This document shows positions 42,773 to 49,752 of a stretch of DNA of 64,000 bases, one piece after another. The stretch covers positions 248,001-312,000 of the forward strand of contig NZ_JAPSJL010000003.1 of NCBI RefSeq assembly GCF_031178195.1, written 5' to 3'. Within the stretch, counting starts at the first letter, position 1. Every line of letters begins with the position of its first letter. Under the pieces are notes generated by a model. That model worked only from the letters and a program-made list of their open reading frames with translations, ran no database searches and was not told where the DNA came from. The position numbers were made by a program, and so were the translations under genes. Source of the DNA: Zhihengliuella sp. (GTDB lineage Bacteria > Actinomycetota > Actinomycetes > Actinomycetales > Micrococcaceae).

Positions 42773-42845
42773 TCCCCCGTAGCTCAATTGGCAGAGCATT
42801 CGACTGTTAATCGAAGGGTTACTGGTTCGAGTCCAGTCGGGGGAG
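42773..42845 (+). tRNA. tRNA-Asn (anticodon GTT), copy 2
   Basis: Identical base for base to copy 1, starting 94 nt further on. CCA is not encoded (GCG follows). Both are probably cut from one transcript ending at the hairpin directly downstream. Confidence 0.97.
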
Positions 42846-42855
42846 CGCACTGAAG

Positions 42856-42887
42856 CAGAGGCCCCGGGTGACGACCCGGGGCCTCTG
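42856..42887 (+). terminator. Terminator after the tRNA-Asn pair
   Basis: Perfect 14-bp stem CAGAGGCCCCGGGT / ACCCGGGGCCTCTG with a GACG loop. The tail is TCG rather than a T run, as usual in high-GC actinobacteria. Confidence 0.85.
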
Positions 42888-43101
42888 TCGTACCCCGGCT
42901 CAACGGGCCCCCAGGCCGCGGCAGGAGCTTGCCTGGGCACGGTGCCGGGACGGTGGATTCTCATCCCGTCGGAGGATGTTCCCTGAGGGAACCCTGATGA
43001 GGCCCTGATTTTCGCGGTGCGGACGCTGGATCGACGCTGCCTTTTGATAGTTTGGGAGCGAACCGGGCCCTTGTGGCCGGACGACGTCGAAGGATTCACT
43101 C

Positions 43102-43815
43102 ATGCCATACACACAGACCACTGGCCGGGGGACCTCACCGCTGAACGCCGCCAAGGATCTAGGCCGCTTGGTCCCCAAGCAGGTCAACGACGAGATCCAG
43201 CTGGCGATCGCCCAGTTGAAGGCCAAAGGCATCAGCGTCGGCGTCGCCGCCGGCCTGGCGGTGGCGGCTCTGCTGTTCCTGTCGGCCATGCTGATCTCCC
43301 TTCTCGTCGCCGGCATCATGGGCCTCGCCGAGGTGATGCCCGCCTGGCTCGCCGCGCTCGCCGTCGCCGGCTTCTTCCTGCTGCTGATCCTCATCCTCGC
43401 GGCGATCGCCGTGCCGAAGGCGAAGAAGGCCATGCCGTTGGTCCCGGAGGACGCGATCCGCGGTCTCAAGCACGACCTCGGGGTGCTCAAGGAGGGCAGC
43501 TCCTTCGACGTCCGGACCCTCGACGAGCCCAAGCAGAAGACCGAGGAGGAGCTCGCGGAGGAGCGGCGCAAGGCGGAGGAGAAGGCCGCGGCCAAGGAGC
43601 CGAAGCCGAGCTACGACGATCTCCAGGCCCGCACCCGGGCTCGCCGGGCCCACCTCGCCGAGCTGCGCGACCAGCTCACCAAGGACAAGGTCGCCCGCGC
43701 CGCCGGCAAGGACATGGTCAAGGAGCGCCTCTCGAACCTGCGTCCCGGCCGGCACAAGGCCGACGCTGCGGGCCGTGAGCCGCGTCGATCGGAGGGCGAG
43801 AGTCCCGTCCTCTAG
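43102..43815 (+). CDS. Actinobacterial Holin-X-type membrane protein
   Basis: A 237-aa protein. Residues 1-40 are amphipathic, two membrane helices follow (about 50-75 and 83-110: LAVAALLFLSAMLISLLVAG, AALAVAGFFLLLILILAAIA), then a long charged coiled coil (EEELAEERRKAEEKAAAKEP). This architecture matches the Holin-X family (PF07332, holin superfamily III), which despite its name is common in chromosomes and of unknown role. Not related to the prophage 3 kb downstream. Confidence 0.8.
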   Translation: MPYTQTTGRGTSPLNAAKDLGRLVPKQVNDEIQLAIAQLKAKGISVGVAAGLAVAALLFLSAMLISLLVAGIMGLAEVMPAWLAALAVAGFFLLLILILAAIAVPKAKKAMPLVPEDAIRGLKHDLGVLKEGSSFDVRTLDEPKQKTEEELAEERRKAEEKAAAKEPKPSYDDLQARTRARRAHLAELRDQLTKDKVARAAGKDMVKERLSNLRPGRHKADAAGREPRRSEGESPVL

Positions 43816-43835
43816 GACGGATCATCGAGCGATTC

Positions 43836-43913
43836 GTGCCGCCGCTCATCGCGGCGGCCTCGCTGGCCGCCCTCGGGGCGTGCATCGTGCGGTTGCTCAG
43901 ACGGCGGCCGTGA
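43836..43913 (+). CDS. Possible 25-aa membrane peptide
   Basis: GTG at 43836 opens a 25-codon frame, LIAAASLAALGACIVRLLRRRP-like in character: one hydrophobic stretch followed by Arg residues. It fills the 113-nt gap between the Holin-X gene and the next gene. There is no strong ribosome site; it may be chance. Confidence 0.25.
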   Translation: MPPLIAAASLAALGACIVRLLRRRP

Positions 43914-43928
43914 CCAGGAGGGGGAGCC

Positions 43929-44570
43929 ATGCGGCTATTCGGGGCGGGAACGCGCGACGACGTTGAGTACCGCGTCCTCGACACCTTCTGGACGTGGCCC
44001 AACATCATCACCGTGGCCCGGTTCCTCCTCATCCCCGTCTTCATGTGGCTGGTCGCCGTCCACGAGTTCGGCTGGGCCACGGCGTCCCTGGTCCTCCTCG
44101 GGGCGACGGACTGGATCGACGGATACGTCGCCCGCCGGCTGAACCAGGTCTCCACGGTGGGCATGTGGCTCGATCCGCTGGCGGACCGGCTCGCGCTCAT
44201 CCTCGTCGTCGTCACCTTCGTGGTCGCCGGGATCGCGCCGGCGTGGGCGGTCTACGCGATCGTGGTGCCCGATGTCGTCCTGCTCGTGAATTCGCTGCTC
44301 CTGTTCCGGGGCGTGCCCGACCTGCCGGTGAGCCGGGTGGGGAAGGTCCGCACCGCAGTGCTGCTCGTCGGCGCGCCGCTCGTCCTCCTCGCCCATGTCG
44401 AGTCGCTCGCGAGCGCCGGCCTCCAGGCGGTGGCCACCACGGTGCTGGCGCTCGGCTGCGCGCTCCACGTCATCGCGGCCATCGGCTACCTCGTCGCGGG
44501 GCACGCCAAGGCGAAGCGCGAGCGCAGCGGCATCTACTCGCCTCGTACGGGCGGCCCATGGTCTGGATAG
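43929..44570 (+). CDS. CDP-alcohol phosphatidyltransferase family enzyme
   Basis: A 213-aa membrane enzyme with about five or six helices. The signature D-x2-DG-x2-AR-x8-G-x3-D-x3-D is complete (DWIDGYVARRLNQVSTVGMW, then LDPLAD). Family members join CDP-diacylglycerol to an alcohol such as glycerol-phosphate, inositol-phosphate or another phospholipid head group. Substrate unknown; PgsA- or cardiolipin-synthase-like. It overlaps the next gene by 13 nt. Confidence 0.88.
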   Translation: MRLFGAGTRDDVEYRVLDTFWTWPNIITVARFLLIPVFMWLVAVHEFGWATASLVLLGATDWIDGYVARRLNQVSTVGMWLDPLADRLALILVVVTFVVAGIAPAWAVYAIVVPDVVLLVNSLLLFRGVPDLPVSRVGKVRTAVLLVGAPLVLLAHVESLASAGLQAVATTVLALGCALHVIAAIGYLVAGHAKAKRERSGIYSPRTGGPWSG

Positions 44571-45457
44571 CGGTCGGCTGTGCTGTCGCCGCGGCCTTCT
44601 TCCTCGCGTTCGGCGCGCAGCGCCAGGGCGGCGCCGTACGCTCCATGACCGGCGGCCTGAGCGTCGGGCATCGAGGAGTCCTCCGCCTGCTCCTCAACCC
44701 GCGCTGGGTCTTCGGCCTCGTCCTCATGGGGATCGGCATGGTCCTCAACGTGTACGCACTGGCGTCGGCACCGCTCACCGTCGTCCAGCCCATCGGCGCC
44801 ATCGCCCTCGGGATCACCACCGTGGTCCACGCCCGGGAGATCGGCATCCGGATCAACCGGCCGACGTTCCTGGCCATCATCGCGTGCGTCGGCGGGAGCA
44901 TCGGGTTCGTCCTCCTCGCCATTCAGGTCACGGAGCCGCACCCGCGGATCTCCGCCCGGGAGGAACTGATCGTCGTCATGCTCCTCGCGGTCGCCGTGAC
45001 CGTCCTCGGCTCCCTCGCGGTCTTCTTCCACCGGAGGCAGAACGCGTTCTTCTACATCGTGGGCGCCGGAGTGGTGTTCGGCTTCGTCGCCGTCCTGGTC
45101 CGCACGCTGGCGATCAGCCTCATGCAGACCGAGGGGAACCTCTTCGCCAACGTATCGTGGCTGGTCGTGATCGCCGTCGTCGTGGCGAGCCTGCTCGGCA
45201 CGTACTTCGTGCAGAATGCCTACTCGTCCGGTCCTCCGGACCTGGTGATCGCCGGTCTGACCGTCATCGACCCCATGGTCGGCATCGCGATCGGCATCGG
45301 AGTCCTCGGCGAGCTGCAGGCCGAGCTCCATCCCATCACGGCAATGACGATGGTCGCCTGCGCGATCATCGCCGTCGTCGGCGTCATAGCCCTGTCGCGT
45401 CACCACCCCGACGCGCACCACCGCAGAGTTGAACAACAACAGTCCAAGGAGTCCTGA
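44558..45457 (+). CDS. DMT-family membrane transporter (NIPA-like)
   Basis: A 299-aa protein with about nine helices, starting at the ATG 44558 inside the end of the previous gene. TVVQPIGAIALGITTVVHAR and YSSGPPDLVIAGLTVIDPMV are the duplicated motif of NIPA/DMT proteins. The His-rich tail (HHPDAHHRR) is cytoplasmic. With the phosphatidyltransferase before it and the glycosyltransferase after it, a lipid or lipid-precursor role is possible, which is inference. Confidence 0.78.
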   Translation: MVWIAVGCAVAAAFFLAFGAQRQGGAVRSMTGGLSVGHRGVLRLLLNPRWVFGLVLMGIGMVLNVYALASAPLTVVQPIGAIALGITTVVHAREIGIRINRPTFLAIIACVGGSIGFVLLAIQVTEPHPRISAREELIVVMLLAVAVTVLGSLAVFFHRRQNAFFYIVGAGVVFGFVAVLVRTLAISLMQTEGNLFANVSWLVVIAVVVASLLGTYFVQNAYSSGPPDLVIAGLTVIDPMVGIAIGIGVLGELQAELHPITAMTMVACAIIAVVGVIALSRHHPDAHHRRVEQQQSKES

Positions 45458-45462
45458 CCACC

Positions 45463-46653
45463 GTGCCAGGTAGTGAACCACTGAGAATCCTCATCGCCGC
45501 AGACACCTACCCGCCGGATGTGAACGGGGCCGCGGTCTTCTGCTTCCGCCTCGCCTCCGCCATGCACGAGCGCGGGCACGAGGTCCACATCGCGGCGGCC
45601 GGCTACGAAGACGGGCCCAGCAGCGTCGAGCAGCGACCCGAGGCGCGGGTCCACCGGGTCGCCTCCCACGGCGTGCCGACCCACCAGAGCATGCGCATCT
45701 GCCTGCCCTGGCGGGCCTCCCGGGACCTGGCGCGGATCATCGACGAGGTCCGACCCGACGTCGTGCACGCGCAGTGCCACTACATGATCGGGCAGGCCGC
45801 CATCAACCAGGCCAAGAAGCGCGGCATCCGCATCGTGGCGACCAATCACTTCATGCCGGAGAACCTGGACCCGTTCCTGCCGTTCCCGCGCTGGTTCAAG
45901 CGAATCGTCGCCCGCAACTCCTGGCGGGACATGGGCAAGATCATGGGCAAGGCCGACGTGGTGACGACCCCGACGCCGCTCGCCGCGAAGGCCATGCGAG
46001 AGCACGCCAGGCTGGACGAGGTCCTGGCCCTCTCGAACGGCATCGACTCGGCCCAGTACGAGCTCGGCCCCGGCGAGACGGTGCCCCGGCGCGACGCCCC
46101 GACGGTGCTCTTCGTCGGCCGGCTCGCCGTGGAGAAGAACATCGATGTCCTGATCGATGCCCTCGCACGGATGCGGACGACGCCGGAGGCCCACCTCGAG
46201 GTGGTGGGCGGTGGCGAGCAGCGGCCGATCCTGGAGAAGCGGGCCGAGGAGCGCGGTGTGGCGCACCGGGTCCACTTCCGCGGCCACATCTCCGACGAGG
46301 AGCTGCGCGCCAGCTATCTCGCCGCCGACGTCTTCTGCCAGCCGGGCACCGCCGAGCTGCAGTCGCTGGTGACCCTCGAGGCGCTCTCCGCCTCCCGTCC
46401 GGTGGTCCTGGCGAATGCGATGGCCCTCCCGCACCTCGTCGACGACGGTGTGAACGGCTACCTCTTCGAGCCCGGGAGCGCCGACGACCTCGCCGCCAAG
46501 CTCGACGCCGTCCTCGGCGCGACCGAGGAGGAGCGGGCAGCGATGGGCGCCGCGGGCCACGAGAAAGCGGTCAAGCACAGCAAGGAGAAGACCATGTCGA
46601 CCTTCGAGGCGATCTACCGCGGCTCCGAGTACGCCGAGCTCGCGCCCAGCTAG
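45463..46653 (+). CDS. GT4-family glycosyltransferase
   Basis: A 396-aa GT-B enzyme. ILIAADTYPPDVNGAAVFCF is the N-terminal donor/acceptor loop, VLFVGRLAVEKNIDVLIDAL the hinge, and GTAELQSLVTLEALSASRPV the E-x7-E motif that binds the nucleotide sugar. It resembles mannosyl/glucosyltransferases of membrane glycolipids (PimB- or GtfA-like). The GTG at 45463 follows the previous stop by 5 nt. It is the last chromosomal gene before the phage. Confidence 0.9.
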   Translation: MPGSEPLRILIAADTYPPDVNGAAVFCFRLASAMHERGHEVHIAAAGYEDGPSSVEQRPEARVHRVASHGVPTHQSMRICLPWRASRDLARIIDEVRPDVVHAQCHYMIGQAAINQAKKRGIRIVATNHFMPENLDPFLPFPRWFKRIVARNSWRDMGKIMGKADVVTTPTPLAAKAMREHARLDEVLALSNGIDSAQYELGPGETVPRRDAPTVLFVGRLAVEKNIDVLIDALARMRTTPEAHLEVVGGGEQRPILEKRAEERGVAHRVHFRGHISDEELRASYLAADVFCQPGTAELQSLVTLEALSASRPVVLANAMALPHLVDDGVNGYLFEPGSADDLAAKLDAVLGATEEERAAMGAAGHEKAVKHSKEKTMSTFEAIYRGSEYAELAPS

Positions 46654-46676
46654 GGGGGCCGTGGACGCGTCCGTAC

Positions 46677-46682
46677 TAGGAT
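46677..46682 (+). promoter_or_regulatory. -10 element for tRNA-Met
   Basis: TAGGAT lies 34 nt before the tRNA 5' end, just after the glycosyltransferase stop. No clear -35 is visible. Confidence 0.45.
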
Positions 46683-46715
46683 GGACAGCGTTGTCGGCGC
46701 TCCGGCGCCGAGCAC

Positions 46716-46789
46716 GGGGCGGTAGCTCAGTTGGTCAGAGCAGAGGACTCATAATCCTTGGGTCGTGGGTTCAAGCCCCACTCGCCCTA
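46716..46789 (+). tRNA. tRNA-Met (anticodon CAT), phage attachment site
   Basis: 74-nt cloverleaf: acceptor GGGGCGG/TCGCCCT, D arm GCTCAGTTGGTCAGAGC, anticodon stem AGGA/TCCT with loop CTCATAA (CAT), T arm GTGGGTTCAAGCCCCAC, discriminator A. The acceptor has G-U pairs at its first and last positions, where relatives have CCGCCCC; the last bases are probably phage-derived (see findings). CCA not encoded. Elongator Met rather than Ile2 is likely from the body sequence, but CAT alone does not decide. Confidence 0.93.
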
Positions 46790-46794
46790 CGAGG

Positions 46795-46838
46795 AACGCC
46801 CCAGTCAGAGCCGATTCACTCGGGCTGGCTGGGGCGTT
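46795..46838 (+). terminator. Terminator after tRNA-Met
   Basis: AACGCCCCAG (46795-46804) pairs with CTGGGGCGTT (46829-46838); the inner part (AGCC...GGCT) pairs imperfectly. A TTTCT tail follows. Because it lies beyond the tRNA end it was probably brought in by the phage. Confidence 0.75.
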
Positions 46839-46849
46839 TCTCGCGTTTC

Positions 46850-46871
46850 TGACCGGAGTTTGACCGGAGTT
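46850..46871. repeat. Tandem TGACCGGAGTT repeat near the left attachment site
   Basis: Two abutting 11-bp copies (46850-46860, 46861-46871), 60 nt from the tRNA end. Direct repeats of 10-12 bp beside an attachment core are typical arm-type binding sites of tyrosine integrases. Confidence 0.55.
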
Positions 46872-46981
46872 GTCATGCTGGGGTAGCGCCATGGACCGCG
46901 ACGAGCGGCGTGGCCGCGCGGGGAATGGACACCCGCGCGTTAGAGTTGGCGTATACAACTGGAGACGGGGAAGGAGGAATC

Positions 46982-47467
46982 GTGCTCGTAAAGGAAGCCG
47001 CGAAGCTTGACGCTGAACAGGTGCTGAATACTTACTGGGACGGCAACTTCCCCGTCGACGTCAACGGTATCGCCAAGAAGATGGGCGTCGAGGTCTTCGA
47101 CTCGATTCTCGCCTCCGACATCTCCGGCTACATCGTGAAGCGCCCCGGTGAGCCTGCCGAGATCCACGTAGCGACGGACCATGTCCCGACCAGGAAACGG
47201 TTCACGGTCGCGCACGAGCTGGGCCACTTCGTTGAGCGGACCACTCGCGCGGGAGACGACGATTTCGGCTACGTGGAGAAGCGAGGCGGCAAGCGCACGC
47301 TCCAGGAGTTCTACGCCGATGAGTTCGCGGGGCACGTCCTCATGCCTCAGAAGGACGTCGACAAGATGGGGCGTGAGGGAAAGAAGCCGTTTGAGATGGC
47401 CAAGGCCTTCGGAGTGAGCCTGGATGCCATGATGGTCCGGTTGCGCCGGCTCCACGCTGATGCCTGA
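46982..47467 (+). CDS. ImmA/IrrE-family metallopeptidase
   Basis: A 161-aa zinc protease. VDVNGIAKKMGVEVFD and RKRFTVAHELGHFVERTT hold the HExxH site, and QEFYADEFAGHVLMPQKDVD the third ligand region. ImmA-type proteases cleave phage or ICE repressors to start induction. The GTG at 46982 follows AAGGAGG (46971-46977). An AGTTG-N7-CAACT dyad (46944-46960) covers a TATACA -10. It lies outside the integrase, on the opposite strand from it, and overlaps the next gene by 8 nt. Confidence 0.87.
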   Translation: MLVKEAAKLDAEQVLNTYWDGNFPVDVNGIAKKMGVEVFDSILASDISGYIVKRPGEPAEIHVATDHVPTRKRFTVAHELGHFVERTTRAGDDDFGYVEKRGGKRTLQEFYADEFAGHVLMPQKDVDKMGREGKKPFEMAKAFGVSLDAMMVRLRRLHADA

Positions 47468-47882
47468 ACCTGCAGGGAGTTCAAGCTGGCTCGAAGAGCT
47501 GCTCCGAGACGTGGAGGCTAGGTCAGCTGGCCAGCCGGACCCCCTAGAAAAAGAGTTTGCCGACGAGGTCGCCGACGACCTCGACGGAGCTGAAGCGTCG
47601 TCCTCCTCAGACGTCGACAAGGAACTGAAGGCCGCTAAAGCCAACGAGGCCCACGATAAGAATGATCTGCGTCAAAAGTTCTTCCGCTGGACCATGTGGC
47701 TCATCACGGGAGCCCTGACGGTCAACGCCGTGGGCATGTTCCTCTACCTGATCTCGCAGTGGGGGCGACTCTCGGACACCGTAATGGTCGGGTGGTTCGC
47801 GACGACACTCGTTGAGGTCCTCGGCCTCGGGTATGTCATTGCCAACTACCTATTCGACGGCAGACGGGCCGCCGGAAGTTAG
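47460..47882 (+). CDS. Two-helix membrane protein coupled to the ImmA gene
   Basis: A 140-aa protein, ATG at 47460 inside the end of the peptidase gene. About 70 charged residues (many Glu/Asp/Ser/Lys) precede two membrane helices (FFRWTMWLITGALTVNAVGM and GWFATTLVEVLGLGYVIANY). Unknown family. Pairing with a peptidase next to the attachment site suggests a lysogeny-expressed immunity or exclusion function; this is inference. Its stop overlaps that of the convergent integrase by 4 nt. Confidence 0.75.
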   Translation: MPEPAGSSSWLEELLRDVEARSAGQPDPLEKEFADEVADDLDGAEASSSSDVDKELKAAKANEAHDKNDLRQKFFRWTMWLITGALTVNAVGMFLYLISQWGRLSDTVMVGWFATTLVEVLGLGYVIANYLFDGRRAAGS

Positions 47883-49237
47883 GCGCCGGAGCGGCGCCGG
47901 AACGCCTCCAGGGAGAGCACGTTGGAGTCCTCTGGGCTCGGTTCGGCGGGCGCCGGATCCGCCCACAGCGCGCTCGTCATCTTCGCCGCGGCCGCGTGCT
48001 TCATCTCATCGATCACGTGCTGGTACCGGGTGAGCATGCTCGCCTGCGACCAGCCCATCATGTCCATCACCACCCGCCCGTCGACCCCCATCAGCAGCAG
48101 CAGCGTCGCGGCCGTGTGCCGAGCGTCGTGCAGCCGGACGTCCGGGACGCCGGCCGCCCGGATGAACGAGTACCAGGCGGCATTGTCCCGGCTCGGGTCG
48201 AACGGGTGGCCGTTCCGCTGCCGGAACACCAGATCCACCTGGACGTCGTTCTGAGACGTCCAGACCGGCGTGCCCCCATCCTGCACCGCGGCGATGCCCT
48301 GCGCTCGCCGTAGGGCCCGTAGCAGGTCTACCAGGGGGCCGGGGAGGACGCCGCTGCGGGTGCCCGCGTCCGACTTCGGCTCGCCGATGTGGAGCCCGCC
48401 GCCGTGGCGGTCGGGGCATGAGCGGTTGTGGCGGCCGCAGGTCGGCTGCTCGGGCTGCTCGGGGGAGCATCCGTGCTGCCAGGGCAGGCGGTAGAGCGCG
48501 CGCGTGATCCGGTACGTGCCGGCGTCGAGGTCGAGGTTGTCCCAGCCGAGGGCTAGGGCCTCGCCCTGGCGGGCGCCGATGCTCAGGCCGAGGAGCCATC
48601 GGGCCCCGCCGCCGTCCGGGATCCGTTCGGCCGCGGCCCGCACTTTGCGGGCGTCGTCGAGGCTGAAGACGTCGGGCGTGAAGCTGGTCGGCGTCGGGGC
48701 GTCCAGCTCCGTCGCTGGATTCTTGGTGATGAGGCCGCGCTGCCCGGCGTCCTTGAGGGCCTTGGCGATGATCCGGTGGAGCTGGAGCAGGGTGGTCTCC
48801 CCGAGGGGGCCCTTGCGTCCCGAGGCGTCGTGCTTGGTGGGGGCGCGACGAAGCAGCGTGTACAGCCGGTCGAGGTCGGTCACGCTGAGCTTGTTCAGCC
48901 GCACCCGGGAGATGCCGTTGGACAGGATGTAGACCCGCACCTTGGACTCGTAGGAGGGCAGCGTGCTGGGTCGCACCCGGGTGGGGGCGATGTGTTCGAG
49001 CCAGTGTTGCATCCACTGGCCGAAGGTGGGCGACTTGCCGACCGTGACGCCGGTGGTGCGGTGCTGCGTGATCAGATCCGCCAGGTTGTCGGCGCACTCC
49101 TTGCGGGTGGCGCCGTAGACATACCGGCGCTGGCGCTTGCCGTCGGCGGTCCATCCCACGAGGAGGTCGGCCACCCAGCGGCCGTCCTTCCGTTGACGGG
49201 GCGCGCTGCCCTCGCCGTTGTTCCTTCGTGTTCCCAT
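47879..49237 (-). CDS. int: Tyrosine integrase
   Basis: A 452-aa site-specific recombinase that inserts and excises the phage at tRNA-Met. The N-terminal arm-binding domain (RQRKDGRWVADLLVGWTADG) is followed by a core-binding SAM-like domain (TFGQWMQHWLEHIAPTRVRP) and a catalytic domain: Arg in GLSIGARQGEALALGW, HDARHTAATLLL (HxxR), GWSQASMLTRYQHV with the nucleophile Tyr. A Cys/His cluster (CGRHNRSCPDRHGGG) is inserted within the catalytic domain, as in many actinobacterial integrases. Start MGTRRNNGEG at 49237; 14 nt downstream of the HELVH gene, so cotranscribed with it. Confidence 0.95.
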   Translation of the reverse strand: MGTRRNNGEGSAPRQRKDGRWVADLLVGWTADGKRQRRYVYGATRKECADNLADLITQHRTTGVTVGKSPTFGQWMQHWLEHIAPTRVRPSTLPSYESKVRVYILSNGISRVRLNKLSVTDLDRLYTLLRRAPTKHDASGRKGPLGETTLLQLHRIIAKALKDAGQRGLITKNPATELDAPTPTSFTPDVFSLDDARKVRAAAERIPDGGGARWLLGLSIGARQGEALALGWDNLDLDAGTYRITRALYRLPWQHGCSPEQPEQPTCGRHNRSCPDRHGGGLHIGEPKSDAGTRSGVLPGPLVDLLRALRRAQGIAAVQDGGTPVWTSQNDVQVDLVFRQRNGHPFDPSRDNAAWYSFIRAAGVPDVRLHDARHTAATLLLLMGVDGRVVMDMMGWSQASMLTRYQHVIDEMKHAAAAKMTSALWADPAPAEPSPEDSNVLSLEAFRRRSGA

Positions 49238-49251
49238 CGGGGTCTCCGGAT

Positions 49252-49653
49252 CTAGTAGGGCTGGAGCTCGAGCTGGTCGAGCGCCCGACGCTCGTGCGGC
49301 CAGAGGCCGGCGAGCCGGTCCAGGAGCACCTGCTCGGTGACCCAGAGCGACTCGGCGAGCTCGGCCGGGTGGCGCGTCCAGGGCATGTGCGACGCGAGGT
49401 CCTCGAGGCGGATCAGCCGGCGCGCCGTCTGGAGCCGGACGGCCCGCTCGACGGCGGCCGGCTGGCATCCGCGGTGTCGCTCCTCCACGTGGACGAGCTC
49501 GTGCGCCAGGAGGCACCGTCGCTCGGTCTGCGTCGCGGCTGGGTCTATCCAGATGCGTTGCCCGTCGGTCGCTGCGGGTGCGAGTGGGTGCGGTCGACGC
49601 CACTCGATGGTGATGTGTCGGAGCTGCTTGAGCTCCCCCCATGGATCAAACAT
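49252..49653 (-). CDS. Second ImmA/IrrE-like metallopeptidase (HELVH)
   Basis: A 133-aa protein with CLLAHELVHVEERH (HExxH) near residue 62 and a downstream RLQTARRLIRLEDLA helix; the third zinc ligand is not obvious. The ATG at 49653 is chosen because the LexA-box promoter ends just before it; a longer reading would run through that operator. First gene of the operon ahead of int. By analogy it could cleave the repressor, but it is much shorter than classical ImmA and not similar to the peptidase at 46982 beyond the motif. Confidence 0.78.
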   Translation of the reverse strand: MFDPWGELKQLRHITIEWRRPHPLAPAATDGQRIWIDPAATQTERRCLLAHELVHVEERHRGCQPAAVERAVRLQTARRLIRLEDLASHMPWTRHPAELAESLWVTEQVLLDRLAGLWPHERRALDQLELQPY

Positions 49654-49700
49654 TCCTCGAACATACGTTCGAATAGTTGAAGATGGCAACGAATGTTGCC
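49653..49700 (-). promoter_or_regulatory. LexA-box promoter of the peptidase-int operon
   Basis: On the minus strand: -35 TTGCCA (49689-49684), 18-nt spacer, -10 TATGTT (49665-49660), then the ATG at 49653 about 7 nt on, so a leaderless message is likely. TCGAACATACGTTCGA (49657-49672) matches the actinobacterial SOS box TCGAAC-N4-GTTCGA exactly and covers the -10. A second dyad GGCAAC-GAAT-GTTGCC (49685-49700) overlaps the -35. Confidence 0.8.
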
Positions 49701-49716
49701 GAACCGAGACCGGGGC

Positions 49717-49744
49717 CCCGGCGTGCCGCTCACGCCACGCCGGG
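49717..49744. terminator. Hairpin between lipoprotein and peptidase genes
   Basis: Perfect 9-bp stem CCCGGCGTG / CACGCCGGG with a 10-nt loop, just past the lipoprotein stop on the minus strand. It would insulate the repressor-lipoprotein transcript from the SOS promoter. No T tract. Confidence 0.6.
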
Positions 49745-49752
49745 ACGAGGAG

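Noticed and set aside
43102..43815. Holin-X-type gene as part of the prophage lysis module
   Set aside because: It lies 3 kb outside the attachment site amid chromosomal genes, and this family is widespread in actinobacterial chromosomes.
46850..46871. Short CRISPR-like repeat
   Set aside because: Only two abutting 11-bp copies with no spacers; no CRISPR array or cas gene anywhere in the window.
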